7,874 nt of DNA, taken from Pseudomonadota bacterium (lineage in GTDB: Bacteria > Pseudomonadota > Alphaproteobacteria > Rhizobiales > Beijerinckiaceae). The notes under the pieces are model-generated. The model had not been told where the DNA came from and did not search any database. It saw only the letters and a program-made list of their open reading frames with translations. This document shows positions 6,163 through 7,874 of the stretch, piece by piece; position 1 is the stretch's first letter, and each line of letters opens with the position of its first letter. The stretch is taken from contig JAKANG010000005.1 in assembly GCA_021812505.1 (NCBI GenBank), forward strand, positions 5,632 through 13,505. The letters are read 5' to 3'. A program made the translations under genes and the position numbers.

Positions 6163-7874
6163 TCACTCCCGTTTCAACATCGCCCGCGCCAGAACCGCTC
6201 TTGCCAATACCGCTTGGCCGAGCGACAGGCCGCCATCATTGGGCGGAATCTTCCGCGCCAGCAGCGGGACAAAACCCTTTGCGCGCAAAAGCCCGGCAAG
6301 CCCTTCAGCGAGAACCTTGTTCATCATGCAGCCGCCGCCGAGCGCGATCGTCTCGCCGGGCCGCGGCAGCGCCGAAAGCCAAGCGCCCAGACCCGCGATC
6401 AAGGTTCCATGCAGGAGTTCGGCGCCCTCGCGCGGATCGGGTTTTTGGTCGATGAAATGCGCGAGCAGCGGCGAAAAATCCACCACGCCGCCGCGCAGCC
6501 AAAAACCGTTTTCGAGCGGCCGCGGCATCCGCACCAGAGCTTCGAGGCGCATCGCCGCCTGGCCCTCGAAATCCTGACTTCGGGCGAAGCCGAGCAAGGC
6601 GGAGGCGGCGTCGAACAGACGACCGAGGCTGGTCGTCGCCGGCGCCGGCCGCGCGGCAAGGATTTTGGCCAGGCCCGCCGCTTCGGGATGAGACGCGAAA
6701 AAGCCCGGCGCCTCGTCGAGACGGCCCAGCGCCGCGAAAGCCGCGACCCCCATGCGCAAGGGCTCGCGCGCGGCGCGGTCGCCGCCCGGCAAAGCCAGCG
6801 GCGAGAGGCAAGCCTTGCGCGAAAAACCGCCGCGCCCGTCTAGTCTCAGAACCTCGCCGCCCCAATTGCCGCCGGGCGCGCCGAATTCATCCTGGCCCAG
6901 GCCATGGCCGTCGAGCGCAGCGCCGAACAGAGGTCCGGACACGCCATGTTCCGCCCCCACCGCCGCGACATGGGCGGCATGGTGTTGGAAGCGCAGAACC
7001 GGGGCGCCGCTTTCCTCGGCGAACCGGGTCGAGAGATAATCGGGATGAAGGTCGCAGGCGTAAGCTTGCGGCGTCACGTCGAGCAGGCGCAGCAAATGCT
7101 CGGCGCTCTCGCGGTAAAAGCGGAAGGTCTCCGCGTCGGAGAGATCGCCGACATGCTGGCAGACAAACGCCTCCCGGCCGCGTGTAAGAGTCAGGGTCGC
7201 CTTGAGATGGCCGCCGCAGGCGAGAACGCAAGGGCCGTCCGCGCCGAGGTCGATCGGCTCGGGAACGAAGCCGCGCGCGCGCCGCAAAAAAGCCGGGGCG
7301 CCGTCCACGATCTGTGTCACGCTGTCGTCGGCGCGCACGACAATGTCGCGGTCGTGGGTCACGATCAGATCGGCGATCGTCGCGAGTTTTTGCCGCGCTT
7401 CCTCGTTGCTCGTGATCAGCGGGGCGCCGCCGGGATTGGCCGAGGTGGCGACCAGAACGAACTCATTTGCCGCGTCCCGTGCGCCGCCCGCCGCATGGAA
7501 CAGCAGATGATGGACCGGCGCATAGGCCAGCATCACGCCGAGCCGCGCCATGTCCGGCGCAACCGCGTCAGGCAGGCTCTGGCGGCTTTCCATCAGCACG
7601 ATCGAATGGGCGGGCCCGCGCAGAAGCGCCCGTTCTTCGGGGCTAGGCTGTGCAAAGAGCGAAACCGACGCCTCGTTCGCGACCATCACAGCGAAAGGTT
7701 TTGCCTCGCGGCTTTTGCGGACGCGCAGGCGCGCGACCGTCTCAGCGTTCCTCGCGTCGCACAGCAGATGGAAGCCGCCGATCCCCTTCAGCGCGACGAT
7801 CTTTCCGTCGCGCAGGGCGGCGACGATGTCGTCCGGTCGATGCGACAGGCGCGGGCCGCAGGCCGGACAAGCGA
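6163..7874 (-). CDS. hypF: HypF, carbamoyltransferase of cyanide-ligand synthesis, C-terminal 569 residues (start lies beyond right edge)
   Basis: HypF uses carbamoyl phosphate and ATP to make carbamoyl-adenylate and passes the carbamoyl group to the C-terminal cysteine of HypE. The frame stays open to 7872. An apparent start near 7689 is only an internal GTG, because the preceding 61 codons read as HypF. Numbering from the edge, residues 1-7 (ACPACGP) are the end of the zinc-finger region. The YrdC-like domain spans about 15-210, with KIVALKGIGGFHLLCDA (24-40), RLGVMLAYAPVHHLL (110-124), VATSANPGGAPL (141-152) and RADDSVTQI (180-188). The Kae1-like domain follows, with DLHPDYLSTRF (274-284), metal-binding QHHAAH (296-301), DG...NWGGE (321-340), LPGGDRAAREPLRM (361-374), ALGGGCMMNKVLAEGL (510-525) and PPNDGGLSLGQA (543-554). 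The acylphosphatase domain and most zinc-finger cysteines are outside the window, roughly 180-200 residues by comparison with the family length of about 750-780. Confidence 0.97.
   Translation of the reverse strand, partial: ACPACGPRLSHRPDDIVAALRDGKIVALKGIGGFHLLCDARNAETVARLRVRKSREAKPFAVMVANEASVSLFAQPSPEERALLRGPAHSIVLMESRQSLPDAVAPDMARLGVMLAYAPVHHLLFHAAGGARDAANEFVLVATSANPGGAPLITSNEEARQKLATIADLIVTHDRDIVVRADDSVTQIVDGAPAFLRRARGFVPEPIDLGADGPCVLACGGHLKATLTLTRGREAFVCQHVGDLSDAETFRFYRESAEHLLRLLDVTPQAYACDLHPDYLSTRFAEESGAPVLRFQHHAAHVAAVGAEHGVSGPLFGAALDGHGLGQDEFGAPGGNWGGEVLRLDGRGGFSRKACLSPLALPGGDRAAREPLRMGVAAFAALGRLDEAPGFFASHPEAAGLAKILAARPAPATTSLGRLFDAASALLGFARSQDFEGQAAMRLEALVRMPRPLENGFWLRGGVVDFSPLLAHFIDQKPDPREGAELLHGTLIAGLGAWLSALPRPGETIALGGGCMMNKVLAEGLAGLLRAKGFVPLLARKIPPNDGGLSLGQAVLARAVLARAMLKRE
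6166..6170 (-). promoter_or_regulatory. Ribosome binding site of hypC
   Basis: GGGAG on the minus strand, within the last codons of hypF, lies 9 bases before the hypC ATG at 6154-6156. It selects this ATG over the out-of-frame ATG at 6159-6161. Confidence 0.5.

Noticed and set aside
7687..7689. A GTG that could be taken as the hypF start
   Set aside because: The frame upstream continues to the window edge and reads as conserved HypF sequence (ACPACGP and KIVALKGIGGFHLL), so this is an internal valine codon.
1..7874. Search for tRNA or rRNA genes, CRISPR arrays, insertion sequences, terminator hairpins and sigma-54 promoters
   Set aside because: I saw no convincing example by eye. Coding genes fill the whole window and gaps between them are 11 bases or less. 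A covariance-model or hairpin scan would be needed to exclude weak elements inside genes.

Overview
The window is a compact seven-gene segment of a [NiFe]-hydrogenase maturation and regulation operon. Every gene is on the minus strand, so transcription runs from high to low coordinates. Base composition is GC-rich throughout, by eye in the mid-60s percent. Gene order and protein sequence suggest an aerobic or facultatively H2-oxidising proteobacterium. An alphaproteobacterium (rhizobial, purple non-sulfur or methanotroph type) seems most likely, but a betaproteobacterium cannot be excluded and the genus cannot be named from sequence alone.

In the order of transcription: hypF (3' three quarters, running off the right edge), hypC, hypD, hypE, hypX (hoxX), hoxA, and the 5' third of a HoxJ/HupT-type PAS sensor kinase that runs off the left edge. 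HypF and HypE make the cyanide ligands from carbamoyl phosphate. HypC and HypD form the scaffold on which the Fe(CN)2CO group is assembled. HypX supplies CO from a one-carbon formyl donor in aerobic hydrogen oxidisers. HoxA is the NtrC-type activator of hydrogenase genes and the kinase is its expected partner. The order closely resembles the hypFCDEX-hoxA arrangement known from Ralstonia/Cupriavidus and Bradyrhizobium.

There is essentially no intergenic DNA. Junctions are two ATGA overlaps (hypC/hypD, hypD/hypE), one 11-base overlap (hoxA/kinase) and gaps of 6, 11 and 2 bases. I see no promoter, terminator, RNA gene, repeat array, mobile element or gene-free stretch over 300 bases. The large plus-strand open frames are antisense shadows of these genes.

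I looked for an undescribed system and did not find one: all seven genes belong to recognisable families. Points worth a second look are the kinase placed directly after hoxA, variant residues in the HoxA ATPase motifs, a C-terminal tail on HypD, an apparent insertion in a glycine-rich loop of HypF, and a short linker after the HypF zinc-finger region.
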